Assembly: GCF_900094735.1 (NCBI RefSeq) | Contig: NZ_FMBM01000002.1 | Span: forward strand, 310,001-374,000 | Length of the DNA stretch: 64,000 nucleotides | Direction of reading: 5' to 3' | Origin: Saliniramus fredricksonii | GTDB lineage: Bacteria > Pseudomonadota > Alphaproteobacteria > Rhizobiales > Beijerinckiaceae | In this document: positions 47,534-56,666 of the stretch, piece by piece | Numbering within the stretch: the first letter of the stretch is position 1 | How the letters are laid out: each line of letters opens with the position of its first letter | Notes under the pieces: generated by a model | What the model was told of the DNA's origin: nothing | What the model saw: only the letters and a program-made list of their open reading frames with translations | The model's database searches: none | Translations under genes and position numbers: made by a program

Positions 47534-48019
47534 TCAATCCGGGATCGGCAGGCCGCGCGGGGGGGTGATTGTGGACAGCACGAAGCTCGAGCGCACATCC
47601 GCGACGCCCGGCAATGTCAGCAGCCGGTTCATGCTGAACTCGCCGAAAGCGTCCATGTCCTGCGCGACGACATGGATCAGCAGATCGATTTCACCCGCCA
47701 TGGCATAGCAGGCGAGCACCTCTTCGAAGGCGTTCAGTCGCTCGATCAGCCGCGTGCGCCAGCCCGGCTCGGACTGCTCCAGCTTCACCAGCACGAAAGC
47801 CTCGATGGCGTAGCCCAGCGCCTTGCGATCGAGCACGGCACGGTAGCCGGCGACGATGCCGTCTTCCTCGAGCGCTTTCAGCCGCCGCAGGCAGGGCGAG
47901 GCGGCGAGCCCCACCTTCTCGGCCAGCGCCGCATTGGTAATCCGCCCCTCTTCCTGCACCACGCGCAGAATGCGCCGGTCCGAGGGGGTGAGCGGGCGTT
48001 TGTCGGAATCCTCGGGCAT
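47534..48019 (-). CDS. Lrp/AsnC-family regulator
   Basis: A 161-residue feast/famine regulator. The helix-turn-helix is NAALAEKVGLAASPCLRRLKALEEDG, and the ligand-binding RAM domain runs from VLVKLEQSEPG to VRSSFVLSTI. These proteins sense amino acids. ATG 48019 is preferred over a GTG at 48046. It is divergent from the Sel1-like gene at 48266, with a short palindrome between them. Confidence 0.85.
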   Translation of the reverse strand: MPEDSDKRPLTPSDRRILRVVQEEGRITNAALAEKVGLAASPCLRRLKALEEDGIVAGYRAVLDRKALGYAIEAFVLVKLEQSEPGWRTRLIERLNAFEEVLACYAMAGEIDLLIHVVAQDMDAFGEFSMNRLLTLPGVADVRSSFVLSTITPPRGLPIPD

Positions 48020-48192
48020 GGGGTGAAAGCCTTCTTGCGATGGCACGCTGCGTGCTCACAAAATGCAATCAATCACGATGTGAAACCCGCAGGAAGCAAA
48101 AACGCCGTTTTTCGGTCGCGGAAAGCCGGCGCGTCGGGGTGGCGGTAAATCGCATTCCGGCAATCCGAGCGCGAACCTGGAAAGGGATTTTT

Positions 48193-48209
48193 TGCTATTT
48201 TTGGTAGCA
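48193..48209. promoter_or_regulatory. Candidate Lrp-type operator
   Basis: TGCTA, a 7-base spacer and TAGCA make a short palindrome in an AT-rich patch between the divergent lrp-like gene and the gene at 48266. Lrp-family proteins often bind such sites to regulate themselves and the divergent gene. Confidence 0.4.
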
Positions 48210-48265
48210 TATCGCTCACATGATTGCGCTAGGCCCGGTTCGACCGCAAGAGCGACGGGGGCATT

Positions 48266-48541
48266 ATGGTTCAGCACAGCGATATTCCGGCAGTCTTTCA
48301 TGCCGGCCTCGACGGCGTCTGTTTCAGCGATCCCGAGGATTTCTACGCGATCGGTCGAATTTACGCCCTCGGCGAGGGACGCCCGACCGATCTCTTTGCG
48401 GGATATGTCTGGCTGCGCTACGCCGCCGCCCGGGGTTCCCGTCGTGCCGCGCGGCTCCTGCGTGAGATCGCCGGTGAATTGGAACAGCCGACGCTGCGCC
48501 GCGCCAGGCGGACGCTGCGCCTGATCATGGGCAGCGCATAG
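48266..48541 (+). CDS. Small Sel1-repeat-like protein
   Basis: A 91-residue cytoplasmic protein. Residues about 25-70 (DFYAIGRIYALGEGRPTDLF, then AGYVWLRYAAARGSRRAARL) follow the helix-turn-helix pattern of a Sel1/TPR-like repeat, usually a protein-binding fold. The role is unknown. It is divergent from the Lrp-type gene. Confidence 0.6.
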   Translation: MVQHSDIPAVFHAGLDGVCFSDPEDFYAIGRIYALGEGRPTDLFAGYVWLRYAAARGSRRAARLLREIAGELEQPTLRRARRTLRLIMGSA

Positions 48542-48608
48542 AGTCCCCTTCGGCGTGCAGACGGCACAGCGCAGCCTCGCCATATGGCGTCACCGCCGGC
48601 CTTTCGCG

Positions 48609-49964
48609 TCAGGCCGCCTGTATCACCGCGCCCCCGACCGGGGCTGTCAGCCCGGCGCGAATCAGATCCGCCGCGCGCTCGCCTTCGTCCCAGGCGCCGC
48701 CGATCGTGCCCCATTGCGTGGCGGAGGAGGCCTCGCCGGCGAAGTGGATGCGCTCGCCGACGGGTTCGCGCAAAGCCGCCCGGGCGCCATGCGCGCCGAC
48801 CGGGGCGTACATCCAGGCACACCCCGTCCAGGGATCCCCCGCCCAGTCGCTCGCTGCCAGCACGTCGCAGCGCGCCAGCGCCCGGCTGCCGAAACGCGCA
48901 CCGAGGAATTCGCGAACATAGCCGGCACGGTCGCGCGGATCGGGACAGGCGGCCACGATCTGCGCGGCGATATCGGCGTAATGCAGATGCGCGCCGTCGA
49001 TATTGGCGAGCATGCCGAGATTGTCGCGCGCATCCCCCTCGAAGGCAACGAGGCGGTTGACGGCATCAGTGAAGGGATGATCCGCCCAGGAAAGCACGAC
49101 ATGCTCGTAGAGCGCCGGGCGCAGGGCGTGGATCGCCTGCAGGGTCTCCAGCGGCAGATGCGGGGCGAAGCGGATCGCCTCGCTCTGCAACAGCGGCAGA
49201 GGCGCCGTCACCAGAACGGCGCGTGCCGAGAGTGTGCCGCGCGGCGTCTCGACCCGGACACCGGCGCCGCTCCAGTCGATGCTTGTCACCGGGGTCTCGT
49301 AGTGAATGGCGAGGCCGCGCGCGAGCCGCAGGATCAGCGCCCCGTAGCCGCCTTCGACGAAGAGATCCGCATCGTCCACCGCCGCCGCGAAATCGCTGGC
49401 ATCGATCGTGTCCAGCCCGACGCCGCTGTCGAACGGGCCGTGCAGAAAACGGATCGTGTCGTCGAATCGCGAAGGCGTATCGTCGATCTGCGAAAACACC
49501 GTATCCGCCGCCCTGGCGGGGCCGCTGCCGGGATGGGCGATCATGGCGTCATAGACGGATTCCCAGCGGCGCATGAAGGCAACATAGCTTTGCGGGTCGG
49601 CGCGTTCACCCGTGCGCGCGATCAGAAGCGGTTCCTGGGCAGCCTCGCTGAGGCGCAGGCCGAGGCGCTTCGCCTGGCGTACCAGCGCATTCGCATCGGC
49701 GGCATGGAGCCAGTGTGCGCCGATATCGACGGCCTGCCCGGCCAGCGCGATGGTCTGGGCGCGTCCGCCGGGGCGGTCGCGGGCCTCGAGGATCAGGGAA
49801 TCGACGCCATGGCGGCGCAGATTGCGCGCAGCCGCGATACCGGCAGCCCCGGCGCCGATGATGATCACATCGGCGTCGCGGGGCTGCGGTTTTCGGCGGA
49901 TCTGCGCAGGCGCGGCGCTTCGGGTGCTGCGCGCATCATGAAGGGTTTCGTGTCTCGGCGACAT
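48609..49964 (-). CDS. Flavin-containing amine oxidase
   Basis: A 451-residue FAD-dependent oxidase of the monoamine-oxidase/polyamine-oxidase type. The dinucleotide-binding motif is DVIIIGAGAAGIAAARNL, and HWLHAADANALV and the C-terminal FAD-contact segment (RIHFAGEASSATQWGTIGGA) match the family. The substrate amine is not clear. ATG 49964 follows an AGAGA; an in-frame extension to 50174 has no family similarity. Confidence 0.85.
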   Translation of the reverse strand: MSPRHETLHDARSTRSAAPAQIRRKPQPRDADVIIIGAGAAGIAAARNLRRHGVDSLILEARDRPGGRAQTIALAGQAVDIGAHWLHAADANALVRQAKRLGLRLSEAAQEPLLIARTGERADPQSYVAFMRRWESVYDAMIAHPGSGPARAADTVFSQIDDTPSRFDDTIRFLHGPFDSGVGLDTIDASDFAAAVDDADLFVEGGYGALILRLARGLAIHYETPVTSIDWSGAGVRVETPRGTLSARAVLVTAPLPLLQSEAIRFAPHLPLETLQAIHALRPALYEHVVLSWADHPFTDAVNRLVAFEGDARDNLGMLANIDGAHLHYADIAAQIVAACPDPRDRAGYVREFLGARFGSRALARCDVLAASDWAGDPWTGCAWMYAPVGAHGARAALREPVGERIHFAGEASSATQWGTIGGAWDEGERAADLIRAGLTAPVGGAVIQAA

Positions 49965-50427
49965 GCTCGTATCTCTGTGCAGGTACTGGGATTTTCGATT
50001 GTCGATTCCGGGGCGCGCGCATGCGGGGCAACCGGCGCAAACCAGAGCGTGACATGCAAGCGGCACCATGCTGCGAAAGCACGACAGCAGCACGACATCG
50101 CGAAGCGTTGCCGGGGCACCCCGCCGCTTGTGCGTCTTTCCGGCGTGCGGGCTGGTGGCGGCTATGGCGTGCAAGACCTCATCGCAGCGAAGATACTGCA
50201 GATGGTGCGGATGGTCCGGGATCGGATTTCAACGCTCGGCGTGCCCAGCATTCGTCGTCGGCGCCATGATGGCTGGGATGATGGCGGGAATGGTGGTGCG
50301 CGCTGCTGGCCCACGCCAATGCGGGGCGATATCACCTTGATGGAAAAGGCTGCTCTTCGATGCGCCGGACAATGCCGACACGCATTGCATGAATACCCGG
50401 TTTTGCTTCCGATTGCGAGCGGAATCA
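49965..50427. other. Intergenic region, no gene seen
   Basis: This stretch between the amine-oxidase start and the insertion sequence has no open frame with recognisable coding character and no clear promoter or hairpin beyond scattered GC-rich sequence. It may be remnant DNA. Confidence 0.4.
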
Positions 50428-50437
50428 GGTGGGACGT
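50428..50437. repeat. Left target-site duplication of the insertion sequence
   Basis: GGTGGGACGT, identical to 51661-51670 on the other side of the element. Confidence 0.9.
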
Positions 50438-51660
50438 TAGGGCTATCGCATTTGGCCGATGACGGATCGTGCGAAGTCGTCGGACCATCCGGAGCGTTTT
50501 CTTTTTCGTCGGATAGAGATTTTGGGTCTGGCGCGTTTGAGAACGTTGAGGGCGAGTTTTCGGAGGATGGCGAGGTTTTCTGGGCCGTTATCCTTTCTGT
50601 TGCGGGCGCGATCCTCGTCGAAAGTCATGTCGAGGACCCAATGGAGACCGTTTTCGATTGACCAGTGGGATCGCGCGGCAGCGAGGTAGGCTTCTGGGGT
50701 GAGTTGGCGGGAGGCGACGTGGTAGTGGCGGGTGGTCGTGGTCTTGCCGCCGCGCGTCACGGTGCTCTCTATCATTCCCAGGCAGGCAAGCCCCGGCAGG
50801 AGAACCGGCTCGGTGCACGCGGATCTGGAGCCGCGCAGCCAGGCGAGGTCGTGGGTAACGAAGGCGCGGCGCGTCTCGACCCGGCCATGATCGGCATCCG
50901 TCGTGGCGCATGTCGGGAGCGCGGCCCGGATCTGTCCATCGGCGAAGTATGTCGCGACCATCTCGTGCAGCGCCGGTCGGTTCGCCTTCAACCGCAGGAG
51001 ATAGTCTCCACCGCGATCAAGGATCGTCTGCGCGGTCTCGCTCTGGCAATGGATGGCGTCCGCAGTCACGAGTTGGCCTGTCAAATCGAGGCAGCGCAAC
51101 AATGCGCGCGCCGCGACGATCTCGCTGTCGCCGTCGGCGGCGCGAAAGCCCGTCTGGCCGATCACGGTTGAGGTCGCCGAGGCGAAGGCGGACACCACGG
51201 CCAGCGGCGAGCGCCCCGCCGCAGCGTCGAACGACCGGCGCAGCGTCTTGCCGTCAATCGCCACCACGCCCTCGCCCGCCGCGCCCAACTCGTCTACGAA
51301 CCGCCCGAAGCACATCGCAAAGGCGCTCGGGTCGAGAAGCCGGAACACCCGCGAGAACGTGTCGTGGCTCGGAACACCGTTTCGCAGCTCCAGAAACTCC
51401 CGGAACAACGCTTCCCGATCAACCGCGAAATCCGCGAAGTCCGAGCAATGCTCCGCCCCGCAAACCGCCGCAGTCAGTGCAATCGTCAAGACCTCAAGAA
51501 GCTCATGGCGCTTGGCATTTCCGGTTCGCGGGTCCGGCAGAGCCGAAAAAGCCGCTTCAAACCACGATCCTGACATCGAAGGCTCCCAATGCATGAAAGC
51601 CCCTCAAGAATCCATTTTATCCCAACACGCCACACAAAATTCTCAAATGCGATTCCCCTA
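50438..51660 (-). mobile_element. ISAs1-family insertion sequence, complete
   Basis: The element is 1223 bp. Its terminal inverted repeats agree at 15 of 17 bases: the left end reads TAGGGCTATCGCATTTG, and the right end, in reverse, TAGGGGAATCGCATTTG. It is flanked by perfect 10-bp direct repeats. One transposase gene fills it. The ends and duplication are intact, so the insertion looks recent. It sits in an intergenic space 3' of cmk and appears to break no gene. Confidence 0.92.
50443..51594 (-). CDS. ISAs1-family transposase
   Basis: A 383-residue DDE transposase of the H-repeat-associated/ISAs1 group. The N-terminal DUF4372-like region (FSALPDPRTGNAKRHELLEV) precedes the catalytic residues: the first Asp in VAIDGKTLRRS, the second in VTADAIHCQ, and the Glu in HWSIENGLHWVLD. 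ATG 51594 has AGGGG five bases upstream. The frame is full length, so the element may be active. Confidence 0.92.
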   Translation of the reverse strand: MHWEPSMSGSWFEAAFSALPDPRTGNAKRHELLEVLTIALTAAVCGAEHCSDFADFAVDREALFREFLELRNGVPSHDTFSRVFRLLDPSAFAMCFGRFVDELGAAGEGVVAIDGKTLRRSFDAAAGRSPLAVVSAFASATSTVIGQTGFRAADGDSEIVAARALLRCLDLTGQLVTADAIHCQSETAQTILDRGGDYLLRLKANRPALHEMVATYFADGQIRAALPTCATTDADHGRVETRRAFVTHDLAWLRGSRSACTEPVLLPGLACLGMIESTVTRGGKTTTTRHYHVASRQLTPEAYLAAARSHWSIENGLHWVLDMTFDEDRARNRKDNGPENLAILRKLALNVLKRARPKISIRRKRKRSGWSDDFARSVIGQMR

Positions 51661-51670
51661 GGTGGGACGT
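51661..51670. repeat. Right target-site duplication of the insertion sequence
   Basis: GGTGGGACGT, identical to the copy at 50428-50437. Confidence 0.9.
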
Positions 51671-51699
51671 CGATGCGGCTGACCGCCATCAGGCATGCG

Positions 51700-52341
51700 T
51701 TATCGTTCTGGCTGCCGACATGTCTCGACGATCTTGCAGGCTGCCTCGAACGCGGCATCCGCGTCGAGATCCGTGGTGTCGAGGGTGATCGCGTCATCCG
51801 CCGGTTTCAGCGGCGCCTGCGCGCGGTTCATGTCGCGATCGTCACGCTTGCGGATATCATCGAGAATGGCGTCGTAATCGACATGTTCGCCACGTTCCAC
51901 CAGCTCCGCATGTCGACGCCGCGCCCGTTCTTCCGCAGAGGCGGTGACGAAGAGCTTCACCGGCGCGTCGGGGAAGATCACCGTGCCGATATCGCGCCCG
52001 TCGAGCACTGCGCCCGGCGGTTCGAGACCGAAGCTGCGCTGGCGCTCGAGCAAGGCATGGCGGACACGCGGCTGGGCCGAGACCACGGAGGCCGCATCAC
52101 CGATCTCACGCCCGCGCAGGCGCGATTCGTCCATGAATTCGAGATTGAGCGTCGCCGCCACCGCATGTGCGGCGTCTTCGTCATCGAGGGGGCGGCTCCT
52201 GTCAAGCATCAGCCGCGCCACGGCCCGGTAGAGCAGACCCGTATCGAGATGACGCAGGCCGTAAGCTCCGGCAAGACGCCGCGCCAGCGTACCTTTTCCG
52301 GAGCCTGCGGGGCCGTCAATGGCGATGATCAGCGCATCCAT
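51700..52341 (-). CDS. cmk: Cytidylate kinase
   Basis: A 213-residue nucleoside monophosphate kinase that phosphorylates CMP and dCMP. The P-loop is IDGPAGSGKGTLARRLA, and the CMP-binding and lid regions include HLDTGLLYRAVARL and VLDGRDIGTVIFPDA. It starts 5 bases after the aroA stop and forms an operon with it, a common alphaproteobacterial arrangement. Confidence 0.94.
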   Translation of the reverse strand: MDALIIAIDGPAGSGKGTLARRLAGAYGLRHLDTGLLYRAVARLMLDRSRPLDDEDAAHAVAATLNLEFMDESRLRGREIGDAASVVSAQPRVRHALLERQRSFGLEPPGAVLDGRDIGTVIFPDAPVKLFVTASAEERARRRHAELVERGEHVDYDAILDDIRKRDDRDMNRAQAPLKPADDAITLDTTDLDADAAFEAACKIVETCRQPER

Positions 52342-52346
52342 GCCGC

Positions 52347-53723
52347 TCAGCCCTCCAGGATCTCCGCGCCAAGCCGGCGCATGGCCGGGACGAAATCGGG
52401 AAAGCTGGTGGCGATCATGGCGCCGTCGTCCACCGCCATGCCCCCGGGCGCGGCGAGGCCGAGCACGAGGAAGCTCATGGCGATGCGGTGGTCGAGATGG
52501 GTCTGCGCCGTCCCCCCGCCGGGCGGTGCGCTGCCGTCACCGCAGACGATGAGATCATCGCCCTCGATGCGATGCGCCACGCCGGCAGCTGCGAGGCCAT
52601 CCGACACCGCCTGCAGGCGGTCGCTCTCCTTCACCCGCAATTCGTGCAGCCCGCGCATCTGCGTCTCGCCCTCAGCGAAGGCTGCGGCGACGGCGAGCAC
52701 CGGATATTCGTCGATCATGGCCGGCGCGCGTTCCGGCGGCACTTCGACGCTGCGCAGGGCCGAATGGCGCACCCGCAGATCCGCGACCACTTCGCCGCCA
52801 TTCTCGCGCTCGTTGGTCAGCGTGATATCGGCACCCATTTCCATGAGCGTGGTGATCAGCCCCGTGCGCAGCGGATTGGTCATCACGCTCTCGACGACGA
52901 TGTCGGAGCCCGGCGTGATCAGCGCGGCGACGATCGGGAAAGCCGCCGATGACGGGTCTGCCGGCACGGTGAGTTCCACGCCACGCAGTTCCGGCTGGCC
53001 TGCGAGCGTGATCAGCCGCCCGGCTTCGCCGTGGGGCTCGACGCTCACCTGCGCGCCGAACAGGCGCAGCATGCGCTCGGTATGGTCGCGGCTGGCCTGG
53101 TTCTCGACGACGGTGACGGTGCCCGGCGCATTCAGCCCCGCGAGCAGCACGGCGGATTTGATCTGCGCGGAGGGGACGGGGGTCTCGTAGCGGATCGGGA
53201 TCGTCTCGCGCGGGCCCTTGAGCGTGAGCGGCACGCGCCCGCCTTCGGCCTGATCGACCACGGTGACGCCCATGCGGGTCAGCGGGTCGAGAATGCGGCC
53301 CATGGGGCGTTTGCGCAGGCTGGCATCGCCGTCGAAGGTGACGGTCACCGGATGGCTGCCCGCAACCCCCATCATCAGGCGCGAACCGGTCCCGGCATTG
53401 CCGAAATCGAGAACCTGCTCCGGTTGGTGCAGGCCGCCGATCCCGGCGCCGGCGATGCGCCAGGCGCCATCGGCTTCACGCGTGACCTGTGCACCGAGCG
53501 CCCGGCAGGCGGCGGCAGTGCGCAGGACGTCATCGCCCTCGAGCAGACCGCGCACCTTCGTCTCACCGATGGCGAGGAGGCCCAGGATCAGCGCGCGATG
53601 CGAGATCGACTTGTCGCCGGGCGGGCACATCCGTCCGGTCAGGGTGTTGCCGGAACGGGCCTTCACGGGAACGGGGGAATCGGCATGCGACACGGTTGTC
53701 TTCCTGGCGCGGAACGCTCTCAT
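52347..53723 (-). CDS. aroA: 3-phosphoshikimate 1-carboxyvinyltransferase (EPSP synthase)
   Basis: A 458-residue shikimate-pathway enzyme. The N-terminal [14 protein letters not shown] and the [12 protein letters not shown] segment are class signatures. The overall sequence resembles the class II (CP4-type) enzyme. At the position of CP4 Ala100 it has Gly ([12 protein letters not shown]), as in glyphosate-sensitive enzymes, so CP4-type insensitivity is not predicted on this residue alone. It is upstream of cmk and divergent from the gene at 53881. The first 15 residues are not conserved, so a GTG a few codons in may be the true start. Confidence 0.95.
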   Translation of the reverse strand: MRAFRARKTTVSHADSPVPVKARSGNTLTGRMCPPGDKSISHRALILGLLAIGETKVRGLLEGDDVLRTAAACRALGAQVTREADGAWRIAGAGIGGLHQPEQVLDFGNAGTGSRLMMGVAGSHPVTVTFDGDASLRKRPMGRILDPLTRMGVTVVDQAEGGRVPLTLKGPRETIPIRYETPVPSAQIKSAVLLAGLNAPGTVTVVENQASRDHTERMLRLFGAQVSVEPHGEAGRLITLAGQPELRGVELTVPADPSSAAFPIVAALITPGSDIVVESVMTNPLRTGLITTLMEMGADITLTNERENGGEVVADLRVRHSALRSVEVPPERAPAMIDEYPVLAVAAAFAEGETQMRGLHELRVKESDRLQAVSDGLAAAGVAHRIEGDDLIVCGDGSAPPGGGTAQTHLDHRIAMSFLVLGLAAPGGMAVDDGAMIATSFPDFVPAMRRLGAEILEG

Positions 53724-53880
53724 GTGCAGGCCGCGCAGGACCTGCGGGAAGGGTCGTTAGCATGCCCGCCCGCACAGGTCACGCCTCGCGCGTGCATTTC
53801 GCATTTGACAAAGCCGCCAAGAGGCGACTAACCGGATCGCTGCCAAATCCATTCGCACCAACCATGAAGGTTTCGAAACC

Positions 53881-54255
53881 GTGGCAAGACCGGAACTCGG
53901 CACCAAGCGGACCTGCCCCGAAACCGGGCGCAAGTTCTACGATCTGAACCGCGACCCCGTCGTCTCCCCCTATACCGGTGTATCCTATCCGCTTTCCTAT
54001 TTCGAAGGCGGGGCGCGCAGCCTGCCGGAAGCGGAACCCGAGGAGGAGGTCGAGGAAGCCGTCGCCACCCCCGATGTCGAGCTCGTCTCCCTCGAAGATG
54101 CCGAGCCCAAAGAGAAGAAGGCGACCTCGGAGGCCGATCCCGACATCGATCTGGAAGACGATGCCGACGATCCCTTCCTGCCGGATGACGAGGAATCCGA
54201 CGATGACGTCTCCGGTCTGATCGATGGTGACATCGATAGCGACGAAGACACTTGA
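53881..54255 (+). CDS. TIGR02300-type acidic protein
   Basis: A 124-residue protein starting with GTG. The N-terminal 45 residues (ELGTKRTCPETGRKFYDLNR, then PVVSPYTG) form the conserved family core with a single Cys-type zinc-ribbon half. The remaining 80 residues are almost all Asp, Glu, Ser and Pro. The family is found in alphaproteobacteria and has no known function. The acidic tail suggests binding to a basic protein or nucleic-acid-mimic behaviour. It is followed after 94 bases by tRNA-Ala. Confidence 0.85.
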   Translation: MARPELGTKRTCPETGRKFYDLNRDPVVSPYTGVSYPLSYFEGGARSLPEAEPEEEVEEAVATPDVELVSLEDAEPKEKKATSEADPDIDLEDDADDPFLPDDEESDDDVSGLIDGDIDSDEDT

Positions 54256-54349
54256 CATCCCGTCGTGGCTGATTAAACAGGCGCACGTCGCTGACGCGAC
54301 GCCGCCCGCAGCGCCCCGACAGGGGCCTCCCAGGCTGCGGGATATCAGT

Positions 54350-54425
<76 letters not shown>

Positions 54426-54732
54426 AATTTCCCGGAACACATCCACAAACCTTCGCGCCGCGCTGATTGCGTGTTCTGATTTCTGCGGGATCGGCGCCGT
54501 GCAGCGTGGCATTCCCCTTCCCGGGTCGTGCAAGCGGATCATATCCTGCTTCGAAGCGTTGTTCCGTCGATGAACCGGCCTGCTCCAGATCGCTCTCGTT
54601 CCGATACGTCCGCCCGGTCTGCATCCGCGATGGCGGTTTCGTGATCGGGGCAATCATCGCGGATGGGGTTATGCTCGCCGCGAGACGGGCGATGAAACCG
54701 CAAACGTCCGCCGGCGAGCGAAGGAGATTGCG
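54426..54732. other. Intergenic region, nothing seen
   Basis: A 307-bp gap between the tRNA and the flavodoxin-like gene. It ends in a good ribosome binding site (AAGGAG). I see no gene, repeat or clear promoter. Confidence 0.4.
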
Positions 54733-55479
54733 ATGAGCCTGAACGACAAGCAGGAGGCGCTCTGCGCGGCCAACGAGACCGATTTCTCGGGGCTTTCCGC
54801 AATCATCCTCAACTGCACCCTGAAGCGCCCCGAAGAACAAAGCCATACCGATCTGCTTCTCTCGGTGCCGGCCGAGATCATGCGGCGTGCCGGGGCCTGC
54901 GTCGCGGTGATCCGGCCCGCGGGCATGCCGATCGCGTTCGGCGTGCAGCCTGACATGACCGAGCATGGCTGGCCCGAGGATGCCTGGCCCGGGCTCTGGG
55001 AGAAGATCGCGGCAGCCGACATCCTGATCATCGGCACGCCGATCTGGCTCGGCGAGGAGAGCTCCGTCTGCCGGCTGATGATCGAGCGGCTCTACGCGAT
55101 GTCCGCCATCCTGAACGAGCGCGGTCAGAGCGGATTCTACGGCAAGGTCGGTGGCGCGGTGATCACCGGCAACGAGGACGGCATCAAGCATTGCGCCATG
55201 TCGATTCTCTACGCGCTCGGCCATCTCGGCTACACCATCCCTCCACAGGCTGATTGCGGCTGGATCGGCGAGGCGGGGCCCGGACCGTCCTATGGCGATG
55301 ACGGGGCTGGCTTCGATAACGACTTCACCCAGCGCAACACCACGATCATGACCTGGAACCTGCTGCACATGGCCCGCATGCTCAAGCAGGCCGGCGGGTT
55401 GCCCAACCACGGCAATGACCGAAACGCCTGGAAGGCCGGCTGCCGTTTCGGCTACGAGAACCCGGACTACCGGGCATAG
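54733..55479 (+). CDS. Flavodoxin-like NAD(P)H-dependent FMN reductase
   Basis: A 248-residue protein with a flavodoxin fold: LSAIILNCTLKRPEEQSHTD (phosphate-binding loop), then ADILIIGTPIWLGEESSVCR and GGAVITGNEDGIKHCAMSIL. It probably reduces FMN, quinones or other small electron acceptors. It precedes the glutathionyl-hydroquinone reductase gene by 11 bases, and a quinone oxidoreductase gene follows, which makes this a small redox/quinone-detoxification cluster. Confidence 0.82.
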   Translation: MSLNDKQEALCAANETDFSGLSAIILNCTLKRPEEQSHTDLLLSVPAEIMRRAGACVAVIRPAGMPIAFGVQPDMTEHGWPEDAWPGLWEKIAAADILIIGTPIWLGEESSVCRLMIERLYAMSAILNERGQSGFYGKVGGAVITGNEDGIKHCAMSILYALGHLGYTIPPQADCGWIGEAGPGPSYGDDGAGFDNDFTQRNTTIMTWNLLHMARMLKQAGGLPNHGNDRNAWKAGCRFGYENPDYRA

Positions 55480-55490
55480 AAGAGGCGACC

Positions 55491-56552
55491 ATGACCGGAT
55501 CCGGGCCCGACACCTCCGTCGAGGAAGACCAGAGCAACGCTGCTGCGCGCCGAGCCAAGGGCGAGTTCGTGCGCGGCGTCAGCGGCTTCCGGCGCGCGAT
55601 CGGCGATTCCGAGTTTCCGGCGGAGCCGGGGCGCTATCACCTGCACGTTGCGCTCAACTGCCCCTGGTGCCACCGTGTCGTCCTGGCCCGCAACATGCTC
55701 GGCCTCACTGAGAGCATCACCATGGACGTGGTCTATCCCAACCGCACCGGCGAGGATGATCCGGAAGGGCCGAACCTGTGGGCGTTCGCTCCGGAACGGA
55801 TCTCGGGCCTGACCGGCACGCCGCTGCCCGAATGCACCCGCGAGACGGCGACGGGGCGCGGGGTGCGGCTGGCGAAGGAGATCTACCGGGCGGAAGGGTC
55901 GCAAGAGCAATCGCTCCCGATCCTCTACGACAAGCGCGCGGGTCGCATCGTCAACAATGAGAGCGCGGAGATCGTGCGCATGCTCGGCCATGCCGCGTCA
56001 GCGCTGGGAAGCACCGTTGCGGATGGCGCTCGGCCTGGTCTCTATCCGGATGATACGGACCTGCGCAGCGTGATCGACGCCTTGAACGCGCAGATCTACA
56101 CCGCCATCAACAATGGCGCCTACAAGGCCGGTTTCTCCTCGGATCAATCCGTCTATGCGCAGGCTTATGCGGCCTATTTCGACGCGCTCGCCGATCTGGA
56201 GCACCGGCTGTCCGATGGGCGGCCTTTCCTGACGGGGGCCGATTTCACCGAAGCCGATCTGCGGCTGTTTCCCACCCTCTATCGCCACGATCCGGTCTAT
56301 TATCTGCGCATGAAGCTCAACGGGGCGCGGATTCTCGATTATCCGCATCTGTGGCGATGGCTCTGCCGCGTTCACGCCCTGCCCGGTGTCGCACGAAGCG
56401 GCTCACTGATCCATTGTCGCCAGGGCTATTTCGGGCGTTCCTGGAACGGGGTCGTGCCGCTCGGTCCGTTCACCCCGATGCCCTATCCGCAAGCCTACGC
56501 GCATCCGGAGCTCGCCGGCGCGGGCGCGCCTGTGCGACCGGCATCCAGATGA
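55491..56552 (+). CDS. Glutathionyl-hydroquinone reductase (Xi-class GST)
   Basis: A 353-residue Xi-class glutathione transferase. The active-site motif is NCPWCHRVVLARNMLGL, with the nucleophilic first cysteine, and the C-terminal helical domain has the LRLFPTLYRHDPVYYLRMK segment typical of the YqjG/ECM4 group. These enzymes reduce glutathionyl-hydroquinones formed when quinones react with glutathione. It is co-transcribed with the flavodoxin-like gene. Confidence 0.92.
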   Translation: MTGSGPDTSVEEDQSNAAARRAKGEFVRGVSGFRRAIGDSEFPAEPGRYHLHVALNCPWCHRVVLARNMLGLTESITMDVVYPNRTGEDDPEGPNLWAFAPERISGLTGTPLPECTRETATGRGVRLAKEIYRAEGSQEQSLPILYDKRAGRIVNNESAEIVRMLGHAASALGSTVADGARPGLYPDDTDLRSVIDALNAQIYTAINNGAYKAGFSSDQSVYAQAYAAYFDALADLEHRLSDGRPFLTGADFTEADLRLFPTLYRHDPVYYLRMKLNGARILDYPHLWRWLCRVHALPGVARSGSLIHCRQGYFGRSWNGVVPLGPFTPMPYPQAYAHPELAGAGAPVRPASR

Positions 56553-56666
56553 TTCGTGCGGGCGCGATTCCCGCCAGACGCGCATGGTTTTGCGGATTTG
56601 CCTGTTGTGCTTTGGGCTCCGGGCGCCGTTTCATCCCTGCCCCGAGCCATCATAAGGAGCGTGCGC

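Noticed and set aside
48555-50462. A 635-codon open frame on the plus strand
   Set aside because: It is antisense to the amine oxidase gene, which has clear FAD motifs, and its composition is that of a shadow frame.
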